64,000 nucleotides of DNA from Luteirhabdus pelagi (GTDB lineage Bacteria; Bacteroidota; Bacteroidia; Flavobacteriales; Flavobacteriaceae), in the NCBI RefSeq assembly GCF_016827595.1, contig NZ_JAECMS010000006.1:1-64000 (forward strand), read 5' to 3'. Positions 26,625 to 37,212 of the stretch are shown here, piece after piece. The first letter of the stretch is position 1. Each line of letters begins with the position of its first letter. Both the position numbers and the translations under genes were made by a program. The notes under the pieces are model-generated. The model was given only the letters and a program-made list of their open reading frames with translations, was not told the origin of the DNA and searched no databases.

Positions 26625-29600
26625 TTAAAATAACTTTTCTAAATCGTTTATGGCCGTACCATCAGTAAAATCGTATAGCTTGAACAGCGAAATAGAATTC
26701 GGCCTTAATTCATCATTTTGTAATAATATGGCATTATCCACCAAATTATATTTACCTTCTCTATCAACATTTCTTACTTTAAGCCTTTCAAAACCTCCGT
26801 TTTGTAGACTCTGTAAAAACTGGGTCTGCCGTGTGGACAAATTGGTGCCTTGCTGTAATTTGGTTTCGAGTATGATAATGTCTTCTATTATTTTATTGTC
26901 GAAATCGTCGAAGCCCCATTTTACAAACATCTGGTCTGCTACAAAATAGTTTGCGTCGTTAAAGTACAGTTGTACATTATTGTAAAACTGGTAGTTGTTG
27001 TTGATATCCTTTCCCGTTTCGATCAATATTTTGGATTGTACGGGATTAAACACGCTGCCCAGCCTTTTTTCCAATCCAGATGTAACAATATTCTTTTCAA
27101 ACTGCCTGCCAATTCGGGTCACATACTTAAAGAAACGAGTACGTACCCATCTGTACCATTGGGGGTCATCCTCGTAATATTTTGCGTATTGCAGGGCCTC
27201 GTCTGGATCCTGTATTATTTTTTTTACAAGCGTACCTGTTTCTTCCGGGTAACGCAACAGTAAATCTCTAAAGGTCTCGCCGCCCGAGTTACTAGATAGC
27301 TCGTTCTTAAATACGGTCAAGTTATCTGTAGTGTAATCTTCCAGCCCCTCGACTATCATACGATTGCTATTGATATTAGGAAAATCCTTAATGGCAACCC
27401 ATTTATCCAATAATACCCCGTCCGGTCGAAGCATTCCTACCACATCCGGTCTATTTGCTTCATTAAAGGCAAATATAAATATGTCTTGGTCTGTGCTGTT
27501 TAAATTACTGGTAAGAACATTAACTTGGGCTGTATCTAAATTGAACCTTTCAGAAAATCTTAAAAGCCTTTGCGAGAGGTCGGTTGCATTTTCTGCAAAT
27601 TGGCCAATAGTGCTTACAGCTTCGTCTTTTGTCGCTGGAGAGGTATTGGCACCGTCAATATCGTCAAATTTATTCCTTAGCACGACAGGGTTACCATTTA
27701 CCTCTCTCATAATTCGTTTTGCATAGCGTTGCAACTGCAAATGAGCGCCTATTTCTATACTACCAAAAGAAAGAGCAAGAAGATTTATAAAATTTTTGAT
27801 TTGTTTACAGGTCTCATCATTAGGTTGACATTCAACTAGATTAGCAAAGAAATCTACCACACCAATTGAAACCTCCAAACCTCCTACTATAATTCTAGCT
27901 CCCTGCCAGGACATTATGGATAAACCACCACCAAACCATCTTAGGTGTCTTAGTTTTGCTAAATTACCTACACCACTAAACGTTAAAACCCCATCTACCA
28001 ATAAGCCTACGAAAGTTTCTATATTACTATTACTTCCCGTTTTGTCAATATGATACAAGACAAATGCCGGCACCAAGGAGTTGATTTCTCCGCTTTGAGC
28101 ATCAATATAGGGTATAGGAGTAGCAGTATCTATACCCGTATCAATCATAGTCAAGGGTTGCAATAAATCGTAGGTTCCATACAATAGATTTCTGTAAATG
28201 GTCGTACCATCGTCCCCATAATCCTCATCAAAAGAAACAGGTAACCCTTTTTCAAAAGCAAGGATTTTACTTCCTTCAAGCGAGAAGTTGAAATTATCTA
28301 GATAAAATCCAAAAAGCTTATCACTCCTATAAGAAATTGTAATTGGCGCTGCCTCTTGAGAATAAGAAGCGTCTCTATAAAAGACAGTGTTGTAACACGT
28401 TGAACCACAAGTGGGTTCTTCGCTTGCGGGATATGTTTCATATCCTGGCATATGAGAATAGTAAAAAACGTAATTTCCCGCAGGTTGAGAAAACGGGGCG
28501 ATTTGGTCTTGGACTGGAAGTTGGGGCTGAAGCTGTTTATATCCAATGGTAAAGTCCTTTAGATTGTCGTTTTCATCATAAGGATTAAATTTTGTGTAAG
28601 ACCATAGTGTATAAAGGAGTTGAATAAACTTATCTCGGGTATTGGTAATAGGGCTATTCGAATTAAAAACTGCATTGTTCAATTCAATAAAACCCCTCGT
28701 AATATTTAACGTTGAGCTCATCCTTTTATAAAGTAACTCAAACAAAGTTATTCTACCTTCATCAGCCTCTGTTTCTCCTGAAATTAAACTATAATTTGCT
28801 AGCCAACCTATGAAGTCTTCTACTTTCTGAATATTAGAAGCACCGCCTTCAACTATATGCTGTGAGAATGAATCAATAAGCCTGAGCAGCATATCTTCCC
28901 AAGCATCTTTTTCAAAAATTGTACTTAAAAAATCTTTGTTTATAAGATCTAAAATGACTTGTTTCCTAATTTCCGGAGTGAAATAACTCAGTCTTTTTGA
29001 AGATAGACTACTACACAACCAAACATATTTTTCATCATTATCTGCAATTTGTATTTTGTATCCATTTATTTTAAGTACACTATAGAGTCTATTAATGTCT
29101 GAAAGATATGATTTGAAGTTTTCTATTGGTACAGGAGTGCCAGAAAACATTGGTTCTGTTTCCCATTCATCTTTCTGTTCTTGGCTTATCACATCAAAGG
29201 GAGGCTGATTAAAGTAAGCATCAAAGATTTGTGTGTCAATATTTGCAATTACAATTGCGCTTAAGGCGATATTTGTAATTATCTCTATTTTTTCTTCCTC
29301 TGAAAGTGTTGGAATTAAATCAACATATTGATATTTGTTCGTAAGATAGAATTCATTTGCTGTATTATTTGTTAAAGCAAACAAATAAGTTAACGCTGCA
29401 TCAGAAGGCAAAATAATTGATTGTACAATAGGGGTGAAACCTAAAAATTTAATATAATTCTTAGTAGAATCAAAGTCAAACGTATATGATACTAACCAAG
29501 GTGTGTAATTCCCAGAATCCTCAATTATTTCAAGTTTTTTGACGACAATTTGGTCACCATCCTTTGCGGGGTTTGAATTTTGAATAAAATCATACTTTGA

Positions 29601-29834
29601 ATTGATGTTTAACTTATAAGAGCTTAAAGCCAAATATTTTAAAAAATCATCCTCATACCAATAACCTCCAGGCAGAAATTTATCATTTGATTTAAAATCT
29701 TTACGATTAACAGACACAAATTTCTTCCCGTTCTTTTTAAAGCTAACCACAAAACCTGTGTTGACAGAGTATTTAACATCAGTCCAATCATCTTGAACAA
29801 TTATTCCAGATTTTAATATATAAGCTTGAGCCAT
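26625..29834 (-). CDS. candidate polymorphic toxin (1069 aa) with PD-(D/E)XK-like tail
   Basis: Protein of 1069 residues without a signal peptide. The N-terminal 600 residues are not recognised. About 640-710 is a hydrophobic glycine-rich stretch (GARIIVGGLEVSIGVVDFF) of the kind that precedes toxin tails. The tail ends with FVADQMFVKWGFDDFDNK and then IIEDIIILETKLQQGT (about 980-995). The ED...ExK layout resembles PD-(D/E)XK nuclease toxins of Bacteroidota. Sampled lines give about 27-28% GC near 28.9-29.3 kb and 40-50% near 27.2-27.4 kb, as if the 3' part had been swapped in. Its start overlaps the stop of the preceding 716-residue gene, and the candidate immunity gene follows at 12 bases. 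Confidence 0.65.
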   Translation of the reverse strand: MAQAYILKSGIIVQDDWTDVKYSVNTGFVVSFKKNGKKFVSVNRKDFKSNDKFLPGGYWYEDDFLKYLALSSYKLNINSKYDFIQNSNPAKDGDQIVVKKLEIIEDSGNYTPWLVSYTFDFDSTKNYIKFLGFTPIVQSIILPSDAALTYLFALTNNTANEFYLTNKYQYVDLIPTLSEEEKIEIITNIALSAIVIANIDTQIFDAYFNQPPFDVISQEQKDEWETEPMFSGTPVPIENFKSYLSDINRLYSVLKINGYKIQIADNDEKYVWLCSSLSSKRLSYFTPEIRKQVILDLINKDFLSTIFEKDAWEDMLLRLIDSFSQHIVEGGASNIQKVEDFIGWLANYSLISGETEADEGRITLFELLYKRMSSTLNITRGFIELNNAVFNSNSPITNTRDKFIQLLYTLWSYTKFNPYDENDNLKDFTIGYKQLQPQLPVQDQIAPFSQPAGNYVFYYSHMPGYETYPASEEPTCGSTCYNTVFYRDASYSQEAAPITISYRSDKLFGFYLDNFNFSLEGSKILAFEKGLPVSFDEDYGDDGTTIYRNLLYGTYDLLQPLTMIDTGIDTATPIPYIDAQSGEINSLVPAFVLYHIDKTGSNSNIETFVGLLVDGVLTFSGVGNLAKLRHLRWFGGGLSIMSWQGARIIVGGLEVSIGVVDFFANLVECQPNDETCKQIKNFINLLALSFGSIEIGAHLQLQRYAKRIMREVNGNPVVLRNKFDDIDGANTSPATKDEAVSTIGQFAENATDLSQRLLRFSERFNLDTAQVNVLTSNLNSTDQDIFIFAFNEANRPDVVGMLRPDGVLLDKWVAIKDFPNINSNRMIVEGLEDYTTDNLTVFKNELSSNSGGETFRDLLLRYPEETGTLVKKIIQDPDEALQYAKYYEDDPQWYRWVRTRFFKYVTRIGRQFEKNIVTSGLEKRLGSVFNPVQSKILIETGKDINNNYQFYNNVQLYFNDANYFVADQMFVKWGFDDFDNKIIEDIIILETKLQQGTNLSTRQTQFLQSLQNGGFERLKVRNVDREGKYNLVDNAILLQNDELRPNSISLFKLYDFTDGTAINDLEKLF

Positions 29835-31984
29835 TATAAACTTAGTTCTAAATTGAGTGAAAGTTCTTCTTCCCCACTATTACTCATAAATTGAGTGAAA
29901 AGTTTTGAGTAAAACCAATACTCATCCACTGAATAGACTAGTATTTTCTCTTCAGGTCTTATTAATTGTATAGTCCCGGTTGAATCCTCCCCTATTATTC
30001 CTAGTTCGTAGATATAATATCTTTCTTCCAACCTGAAAACACCTGTTTCAATCTCTTCAAAATATAGCCTAGTATTTCTTAAAGGGTTTATTTGTAATGC
30101 TTCCACCAATAAATTAAATTCATCATTATCGATTCCCACAAACATTTGTGGGTTTTCTTTAATGTTTTTTTCTTTTTGGTGAACAGCAATAACAAAATCA
30201 TTTTTTGTTTGAAGTGTGAAAAATTCAACTCCAAAGGAATCGATAGTAATATATGACTCTCCGGGTTTATCAGTAATTGGAATTTGAAAAGAAGTATCAC
30301 TAAAATTCTTATTTTGCGAATTAAAAAAAAGACCTTTCCCTATTCCATTTTCGTAATTAATTTCAATAATTCTTCTTTTCTGTAACTTCTCTTCTATTCC
30401 GTCACTAAAAGAAAGATAATCTTCTATCATCATTGCTTTACCAATAAATGAAACACTATTATCCAAATTCTTATCATAAACACGAATAATTTGCCGTCTA
30501 TTGTAAGAAAACCCATTTATAGTAGACTCTTCAAATTCAATTAAATTTTCAGAATTAAGAAGTCCAAATATTTGGTCAAATTCTTTTAAATTGGAATGAT
30601 TATTTCCATCAATTAAACTCACAAAGCTTCCTTTAAAAAGTAGAACAGCAAACTGAGATACATTTAAACTATTTGAGTTTTCATTTACCGCAGAAAAAAA
30701 CAATTTGAAGGACGTAGTGAATTTTCCAGAATTTACAAGTTCATTTTCAGAAAGTGTCTCAATTTCATCTGTGAGAAAATTATTCTTAGCATCCATTCCT
30801 AAATTCGCTAACTGTCCATACAATATTGGAGAAAAATCATTCTGATACAAAAGTTGTAAATGAATTTCATTGACTGAGTTGTTGTGAGATTGAATTTCAT
30901 CGTGGATTATTAAAGGCCAACCGCTGGTACCATATATTTGTGCAGGTGGCATATTTTCGGCATCAATACCTATTTTTATCGTTTCGTTTCCTCCAACCAA
31001 ATCTGAATAAGTGCCATAGTAATTGTAAGACCTCCCTAAATGCCCTTGTATATGTATATAAACTTTGTTTCTCGTAAAATAAGTGGATACTATATCCTCA
31101 TAAATAGCTTGCCCTTCTTTAAGAATAGGTTGGCTGGATAGTTGAGCGAGCCATACTTTACCATTATCCTTAAAATGGAGCCCATAGTATGCAGCTGGGT
31201 CCATAAAAGTATGTATTGTTTCCCGATATTGCTTTTCAGCAACATCTGGGGGGAGGTTTTCAATATTTAATATTTGGTTATTCGCTCGCGCATAGGATAA
31301 GTCAAAATAAAACCCAGTATCTGATACGGTTTCTTTGTAATCGCCTTTATTCAAGACAATCTCAAAACCAAAATCGTTAGTAAAATTACCCAAATGAACA
31401 CCTTTAGATATCATTGGCATTTCAAAACCATCTATTTCTGTTTGGGTGGATTCGTTAAAACTGCTCTGTTTAAAAAAATAATCATCTATCAGAGACGAAG
31501 GTTGCTGGTTAGAAGGGTCATAACCAATCCAGGCAGCGGGAAAATCGTTTGCATCTGCTGTGGTTTCATCCCAATCATTAAAATCCTTGAGGTGTCCCCA
31601 AATAACATTTAAAAACTCTGATGCACCACCTAAATCATTATTGCCAATTAAAATGGAATCTCCAGTAGGGATAAAGTCTGTTTTATTAAGCCCTCTATAA
31701 ATAAAATATTTAATTGATATGCCTTTGATGGGTTGGCGATAGGGTCGTAAAATAAGATTAACTTTTGAACTATCATCACTATTTGGTTGAAGAAAAACTT
31801 GACCTGTGCAAACTGCAAATGCTTTTTGCGTACCAGAAACTGAAAATAGTGAGCTGGTGCGATATTGGGTCGTTTCATTACCAACTACAGGACCAAATGC
31901 CTGAGAAGATGACTGAGACAAGGTAGCGGGATTGTCCGTAAAGTAGAAAGATTCTGGATACAACTGTGGAACTCTATTTTCCAT
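29834..31984 (-). CDS. hypothetical protein (716 aa), first gene of the giant-protein operon
   Basis: Unrecognised protein without a signal peptide. Near residues 75-100 it has VNLILRPYRQPIKGISIKYF followed by IYRG, an aromatic beta-rich module. The rest alternates polar loops and beta strands, with a C-terminus full of Glu and Leu (EEELSLNLELSL). Its stop codon overlaps the ATG of the toxin-like gene. Being first in the operon and directly coupled to the toxin, it may be an adaptor, chaperone or carrier for it. That is inference from position. Confidence 0.6.
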   Translation of the reverse strand: MENRVPQLYPESFYFTDNPATLSQSSSQAFGPVVGNETTQYRTSSLFSVSGTQKAFAVCTGQVFLQPNSDDSSKVNLILRPYRQPIKGISIKYFIYRGLNKTDFIPTGDSILIGNNDLGGASEFLNVIWGHLKDFNDWDETTADANDFPAAWIGYDPSNQQPSSLIDDYFFKQSSFNESTQTEIDGFEMPMISKGVHLGNFTNDFGFEIVLNKGDYKETVSDTGFYFDLSYARANNQILNIENLPPDVAEKQYRETIHTFMDPAAYYGLHFKDNGKVWLAQLSSQPILKEGQAIYEDIVSTYFTRNKVYIHIQGHLGRSYNYYGTYSDLVGGNETIKIGIDAENMPPAQIYGTSGWPLIIHDEIQSHNNSVNEIHLQLLYQNDFSPILYGQLANLGMDAKNNFLTDEIETLSENELVNSGKFTTSFKLFFSAVNENSNSLNVSQFAVLLFKGSFVSLIDGNNHSNLKEFDQIFGLLNSENLIEFEESTINGFSYNRRQIIRVYDKNLDNSVSFIGKAMMIEDYLSFSDGIEEKLQKRRIIEINYENGIGKGLFFNSQNKNFSDTSFQIPITDKPGESYITIDSFGVEFFTLQTKNDFVIAVHQKEKNIKENPQMFVGIDNDEFNLLVEALQINPLRNTRLYFEEIETGVFRLEERYYIYELGIIGEDSTGTIQLIRPEEKILVYSVDEYWFYSKLFTQFMSNSGEEELSLNLELSL

Positions 31985-32483
31985 AATTTTATTAGTAATT
32001 ATCTAGCAATGTGGGCCTAATCAAAATGACAATCTATTCTTGCAAATGGGGAACTTAATGAATCAAAACAAATTATGATATCTCATTTCGCAAACTAATA
32101 GTGTATATTATCTCGGCAAAGCTTTACATGCACTGAAAAACAATAAATTCGCAGATATTGAAAAATCAATATCCTTTCCAAGCATCTGTAATAAATAAAA
32201 AACTTAGACTTAACTAATTTCGGAAGGGGAGTTGAATAAAATGAAAGGAAAAAGCTGGCTTTTTACATTTCTTATTATAAAGAACGTAAATTTTTATGAT
32301 AATCGTATATAAATGAGTATAAAATTTATGTTATGAAAATTTTACTTTTGTTTAATTTGAGATTTACTAGCCTTTAGAAATATAGAATTAGATGAAGAAA
32401 TATAAAGGTTCTAACTATTATACATATATTTGAAACCTACTTACTTCCCAATTTAATACAATTTTATTCCTCTAAAAAATTGG
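31985..32483. other. AT-rich intergenic region
   Basis: About 500 very AT-rich bases between the divergent giant-protein operon and the leucine-rich-repeat gene. I see no gene. A TATATTTG at 32425-32432 fits the Bacteroidota -7 consensus TAnnTTTG and lies 52 bases before the + strand gene. No convincing - strand equivalent was found for the operon. Confidence 0.4.
32425..32432 (+). promoter_or_regulatory. candidate -7 promoter element
   Basis: TATATTTG matches TAnnTTTG and is suitably placed for the leucine-rich-repeat gene. No clear -33 TTTG lies upstream. Confidence 0.4.
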
Positions 32484-33851
32484 ATGGTTATGCGACATTT
32501 TTTATTCCTTTCGGTATATTTTCTATGTATATCAATTTCATTTGGGCAAACGTTCGTTCCAGATGACAATTTCGAACAGGCCTTGATCGATTTAGGGTAT
32601 GATACTCCCCCTTTGGATGATTTTGTTCCAACCGAGAATATAGAAAACGTTCTAGAGCTCAACTTGAATGGCGCAGGAATTAGCGACTTGACTGGAATCG
32701 AGGATTTCGCTGATTTGCAGGAACTAATATGCCCCCTTAACAACTTGAGTAGTATTGATGTTTCACAAAACCTAAATCTAACGGAATTAAACATCATTGA
32801 TAACTTTATTTCAACCATAGATTTATCGAGCAATTTACAGCTTCAAAATTTACAATGCGGGGGTAACAATTTGTCCAATTTGGATCTGAGCGAGAATATT
32901 AATTTAAAGATTTTGAATGTTCAAGATAATAATCTCTCCGAAATAGATATCAGCTCTAATGTTGAGCTAGAATGGGTGATATTGAATGATAATAATTTAG
33001 AAGCTCTAAGTATAGAAAGTAACATAGCATTAGAGTCATTAGCCATAGACGATAACAACCTACAGTCGATAGATTTAACACAGAATGTAAACCTATTAGG
33101 CTTGGACATCCGGAATAACAGCGAAATACAGGACATCGACTTATCCCAAAACCCAAATCTTGAAAGTCTAGATATTACGAACTTAATGATTAGCAGTATT
33201 GATTTGTCGAATAATCCTAATTTGGTTCTTCTTCGAGCTGGAAAAAATAGTTTTTCCTCTATTGATATTTCACTTCAAACAGGATTAACTACGCTAGAAG
33301 TATTTGAAAACAATTTATCTGAACTAGATATCTCAGCGAATTTAGATTTACAGTTCTTCTATGTTTCTGATAATCAAATCACCCAATTGGATTTATCCAA
33401 TCATCCCGATCTTTTCGCTATAAACGTTTCAGGTAATGATCTGGAGTACTTTAATATAAATAATGGGAACAATGAGGACATAACTTTCTTTGCCGCTAGC
33501 GACAACCCAAATCTATTCTGTATCCAGGTTGATGATGTTGCCTATAGTGAAGCAAACTGGACAAACATTGATGAGCAAACTGTTTTTAGTACGAAATGTG
33601 AACCTCTCAATACTTCAGTAATTCCAAGTGAATCCACATTCACCATTTATCCAAACCCATCAAAAGAGATTTTTTATATTGATAATAATAAAAATATAGC
33701 GGAAGTAGTAGTATTTGATGCCCTAGGAAGAAAAATGTTATCTACAAATACGAATTATATTGATGCTTCTGGGTTGGTCAGCGGAACGTATTTTCTCAAA
33801 ATAATTACTAAGAGCGGTGACAAACACTTTCAGAGGATCATAAAACAATAA
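32484..33851 (+). CDS. secreted leucine-rich-repeat protein with type IX sorting domain
   Basis: Protein of 455 residues. A signal peptide (MRHFLFLSVYFLCISISFGQ from the second Met, at 32490) is the likelier start. Then come about 12 degenerate leucine-rich repeats with the spacing LxxLxxxxNxLSxIDLSxN (about residues 55-340). The C-terminal 75 residues are a type IX secretion sorting domain: FTIYPNPSKEIFYI, DALGRKML, LVSGTYFLKI and a final KHFQRIIKQ. It should cross the outer membrane by the type IX system and be attached to the surface or released. Its neighbours on both sides read the other way, so it is a single-gene unit. A role in adhesion or binding is likely; the ligand is unknown. Confidence 0.88.
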   Translation: MVMRHFLFLSVYFLCISISFGQTFVPDDNFEQALIDLGYDTPPLDDFVPTENIENVLELNLNGAGISDLTGIEDFADLQELICPLNNLSSIDVSQNLNLTELNIIDNFISTIDLSSNLQLQNLQCGGNNLSNLDLSENINLKILNVQDNNLSEIDISSNVELEWVILNDNNLEALSIESNIALESLAIDDNNLQSIDLTQNVNLLGLDIRNNSEIQDIDLSQNPNLESLDITNLMISSIDLSNNPNLVLLRAGKNSFSSIDISLQTGLTTLEVFENNLSELDISANLDLQFFYVSDNQITQLDLSNHPDLFAINVSGNDLEYFNINNGNNEDITFFAASDNPNLFCIQVDDVAYSEANWTNIDEQTVFSTKCEPLNTSVIPSESTFTIYPNPSKEIFYIDNNKNIAEVVVFDALGRKMLSTNTNYIDASGLVSGTYFLKIITKSGDKHFQRIIKQ

Positions 33852-33937
33852 AATTGACATTGAATGTTGTCTTGATCAACTAAGAACAGTTATCTGAGTA
33901 GCAAAAAGACTTAATTTTTATGCTATTATATAATTTA

Positions 33938-36900
33938 TCACTCTCCATCATTATCCCAGTTATGCTTCTTGGCAAGTTCAGCTAGTATTTCATTTTCTAA
34001 ATAACTATCAGATTTATACCTAGTTTCAAGTTCCGATAAAACAGATTGATAATGGTCTTTAGATTTACTAGCCACTTGTATTAATGTATTATAATTTTTT
34101 AAAAATAATGGAAAGGTTTTATCATACTTGATTAACGGAATAATAATTTTCAAGGCGCTTCCTTCTGTGTTGGATTCGAGGTTACCATATTTCAATAATG
34201 CGTCAATTAAAAACACAAGTTCATCTTCCTTTAATTCACCTCGGTCGGAGATTAGAATATCCCGCACACTATTAAAGGTTGTTTTAAGCTGTTTTTTATC
34301 CAATTTGTCAATCAATCTTTCCCAAAAGGCAAGATTCATATTGCTTATTTCATTTTTGGCTACCCCGATAAAAAAGTCACTCACCGCACTATAAAAAGCA
34401 GCCTTGAAATCAGGTGGACTATCGATTTCGATTAAGCGGCTCAAAATTTTGAAATTCCTGTCCTCATTTAGAAAGGATTGATATATGTCTTCTTTAGGTA
34501 GTGAGGCTATAAAATCTCTTGCCTTTGACTTAATCTCTCCCATAAGCTCATTATCGGATTTATCGAAATGATTAAATACCTTAATATCAATTCCACCTAT
34601 TTCTGTTTTGAAATATGACAACCATCCATTCAACCTATCAACGAATTTAGATTCTCGAGATTCATTATTTTCAAATACTTTGGCAATGATTTTGGTGAAA
34701 TTTTTTAGAACCCAATCTAAATTTAACCTGGAAACCCCATAACTATTTGCGGTAAGATTATTGGCTATCCCTTTTAAGCTTGCATATTTTGAGGCTTGAA
34801 CGTTAGTAGTAACCAGTTTAAGAAGATCACCGAAGGAAATATACCATTCAATTCTCTCACTAATTTTGGTAATATCATTTTCTTTTAGACTTTGTAATAA
34901 TGACTGAAAAGATCCATGAGCACGTGCCGTTTGAAATTCGCTAAGTGCTATACAGAGAGCATCAAAATAGATGTCATCTTTAGTCAACCTCGAAGTTGAC
35001 AGTTGGGCGTAAAAATTGGATGACAACTTTAAATCTAAAGGCTTATCATATAACTCTTTAAAAATTGACAAAATATCTTTCAACTCATTAGGCTTGTTAT
35101 ACCCCAAATTTTCAACTTTTGCATGTAGATTTCTATAAACTTCAATGAATTCCAACTCCCTTTCTTTCTTTATAGTTTTAATGCTTTTAAGATGAGTCTT
35201 AATTCTCGTTATGCCACTTTCTCCTTCAGCATCCAAAAGATACTCTTCCAAATCACTTTCTTTACAAGAGATTTTATATTTGAGCAATTTATCCGGTATT
35301 TCAGCAGCAAACTCCAAGTATATCTTCGGCTTAAAATAATGGGCTTCAATCATTTTTAATAAATCAATGCTTTGAATGCCTTCATCATTTAAGAAGGTAT
35401 CAACGGAATGAATTTCTTTATAATATTTTACTTGAGATTCATCAGAATCTCCTGGTGAAATCATCTCGACGAATTTAGCCAGCACTTTTCTGCTATTACT
35501 TGGGTCCGCATGTGATAGAATTTCTTTGTGGTTATTGTTGAACTCTTCAAATTCCGAGGACAGTGTTACTATATTTTTTGCAAAGTCATTCCAATAATAG
35601 GATATAATTTGAGTGGGAAGTGCATCCGTGAGTGCTTTAAGTATAGCTGACAAGCCATAAATTTTATGCTTTATATCCACTGCTTCATAAGCTCTACTGA
35701 AATAATTTCTAAATGCCGAGTGTTTTGAAGCCTCTTTTAGCTTTACAGACTCCCCGTTTTTAAGATTATTTTCAAACTCTCGCAGCAATAAGACTTCATT
35801 TGCTTGTTTCTTTTCCACACCAAAAGTAAGAGCTGCAATACACTCATCAAGCTCCTCCTTATTCTGAAATAAATTGTCAACCTTTTTTAAATAAGATCTA
35901 GAAGGAATAACCGAGTAGGGATCTTTAAGTATATTGTTTTTTGTAAAACTAAAAAGCGCTAAATACTTCACCTTTATTTCATCAGCCTTTATCTGATCTT
36001 CCCATTGAAGATATAACGAAACTAAGCTATTCACGTAATTGATGAGCTTTCGAGGAAGAATGACCGTTTCGCCATACAAAGTATCGAAGATCGAAATCAA
36101 TTCATTTCTTTTGTCGATAGAAATTAACTCGCCAAAGGAAAATATCAGCTTTTTGTTCAGGAAGTTCTCCCAATCGGTTACTATGGGTGGCGTTACTCGA
36201 AAACTAATTGGAATGGACTTTTCTATAAATCCGATGCCAGAATTCCCATCGCCGAGGTGACTTACTAATTCCTCTCTGTTATATGGTATAATAATATAGG
36301 ATTTGAAGTTGTATTTACTATCGGCAAAAAAAGTATGAATAGACGACCAAAGAGCTTTTACTTTGGAGCCATCTAATCGGTCAAGGTTATCAAAAACTAT
36401 CAGTAGCTTTCCTTTCCCGCTAATACCCTTTTCAATTTCAGAAAAGTACTCCCTAAACATCAAAACTGAAGGTTCTTCTTCAATAATGTTCTCTGTTTCC
36501 GTACTTTCTATGTCGTTACCGCTAAACCAGTAGAACATCTTTCCTATAGTTTCAGTTCTTGACTCTTTGTCAACCGCCTTCACCCCTTTATTCTCATTTC
36601 TTAAGAAAATATAATCTTCTATCATTAGCCAACCTCCAATAACCAACAACACTATTGGTAAAAGATAAATTGAAACAATAGGTTTCCAATTCCCTAAACT
36701 TTTCATAATCTCATTTTCTTCTAGTGCAACCTCGTATAACCCATGTAGAATACCTATCATGATAAAAGCAAGCATTATGAATATCCAATAGCCTTTGACC
36801 TTCGGATATTTCTGAATAATCTTCTTAGAGCTATTGCCTAAAAGTTGTGCTTTCTTTTTTTTCCAATTCCTAGTATCACTCAGTAATTCCTGAGCGAATA

Positions 36901-37192
36901 ATTCATTAATGAGTTGCTCTAAAAATGATTTTCTAGTAAGGTCTACTTGATTTCCCCAAGCATCGAAAACAAACGTATAGTATTCCTGACTCAACTGTTT
37001 CTGAATCATGCTAACTACATTGGACTTCCCGCTCCCCCAATCTCCTTCTAATCCGATAATTTTAGTATCCAATAAATCGCCTTCTATAATTTTGACAACA
37101 TTCGTCGCTATTTTTTGATGAGACCCACCTGAAAAGCTGTCTTCTCCCGTGGGAATGTTAGAAATGAATTTGGGATAATTATCGTTACTCAT
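33938..37192 (-). CDS. KAP-type P-loop NTPase with membrane insertion
   Basis: Protein of 1084 residues with a KAP NTPase domain: Walker A GLEGDWGSGKS (47-57, Lys56), two membrane segments inside the domain (about 135-153 and 171-191), and Walker B LLIVFDNLDR (263-272). Membrane helices inserted between the two Walker motifs are characteristic of KAP proteins. The last 650 residues are helical and unrecognised. It is the third gene of an operon, 20 bases after the OmpA-like gene. KAP NTPases occur in defence islands; here it may sense damage or move the membrane partners. The ATPase call is firm, the role is not. Confidence 0.85.
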   Translation of the reverse strand: MSNDNYPKFISNIPTGEDSFSGGSHQKIATNVVKIIEGDLLDTKIIGLEGDWGSGKSNVVSMIQKQLSQEYYTFVFDAWGNQVDLTRKSFLEQLINELFAQELLSDTRNWKKKKAQLLGNSSKKIIQKYPKVKGYWIFIMLAFIMIGILHGLYEVALEENEIMKSLGNWKPIVSIYLLPIVLLVIGGWLMIEDYIFLRNENKGVKAVDKESRTETIGKMFYWFSGNDIESTETENIIEEEPSVLMFREYFSEIEKGISGKGKLLIVFDNLDRLDGSKVKALWSSIHTFFADSKYNFKSYIIIPYNREELVSHLGDGNSGIGFIEKSIPISFRVTPPIVTDWENFLNKKLIFSFGELISIDKRNELISIFDTLYGETVILPRKLINYVNSLVSLYLQWEDQIKADEIKVKYLALFSFTKNNILKDPYSVIPSRSYLKKVDNLFQNKEELDECIAALTFGVEKKQANEVLLLREFENNLKNGESVKLKEASKHSAFRNYFSRAYEAVDIKHKIYGLSAILKALTDALPTQIISYYWNDFAKNIVTLSSEFEEFNNNHKEILSHADPSNSRKVLAKFVEMISPGDSDESQVKYYKEIHSVDTFLNDEGIQSIDLLKMIEAHYFKPKIYLEFAAEIPDKLLKYKISCKESDLEEYLLDAEGESGITRIKTHLKSIKTIKKERELEFIEVYRNLHAKVENLGYNKPNELKDILSIFKELYDKPLDLKLSSNFYAQLSTSRLTKDDIYFDALCIALSEFQTARAHGSFQSLLQSLKENDITKISERIEWYISFGDLLKLVTTNVQASKYASLKGIANNLTANSYGVSRLNLDWVLKNFTKIIAKVFENNESRESKFVDRLNGWLSYFKTEIGGIDIKVFNHFDKSDNELMGEIKSKARDFIASLPKEDIYQSFLNEDRNFKILSRLIEIDSPPDFKAAFYSAVSDFFIGVAKNEISNMNLAFWERLIDKLDKKQLKTTFNSVRDILISDRGELKEDELVFLIDALLKYGNLESNTEGSALKIIIPLIKYDKTFPLFLKNYNTLIQVASKSKDHYQSVLSELETRYKSDSYLENEILAELAKKHNWDNDGE

Positions 37193-37212
37193 AAAACTAT
37201 TCTTTGTTTTAG

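Noticed and set aside
26650-27726. Several + strand ORFs of 60-120 codons
   Set aside because: Shadows of the toxin-like gene; no start context and no recognisable protein.
13586-31984. Extracellular contractile injection system
   Set aside because: No sheath, tube, baseplate or AAA unfoldase gene is in the window, so only cargo or accessory roles could be argued.
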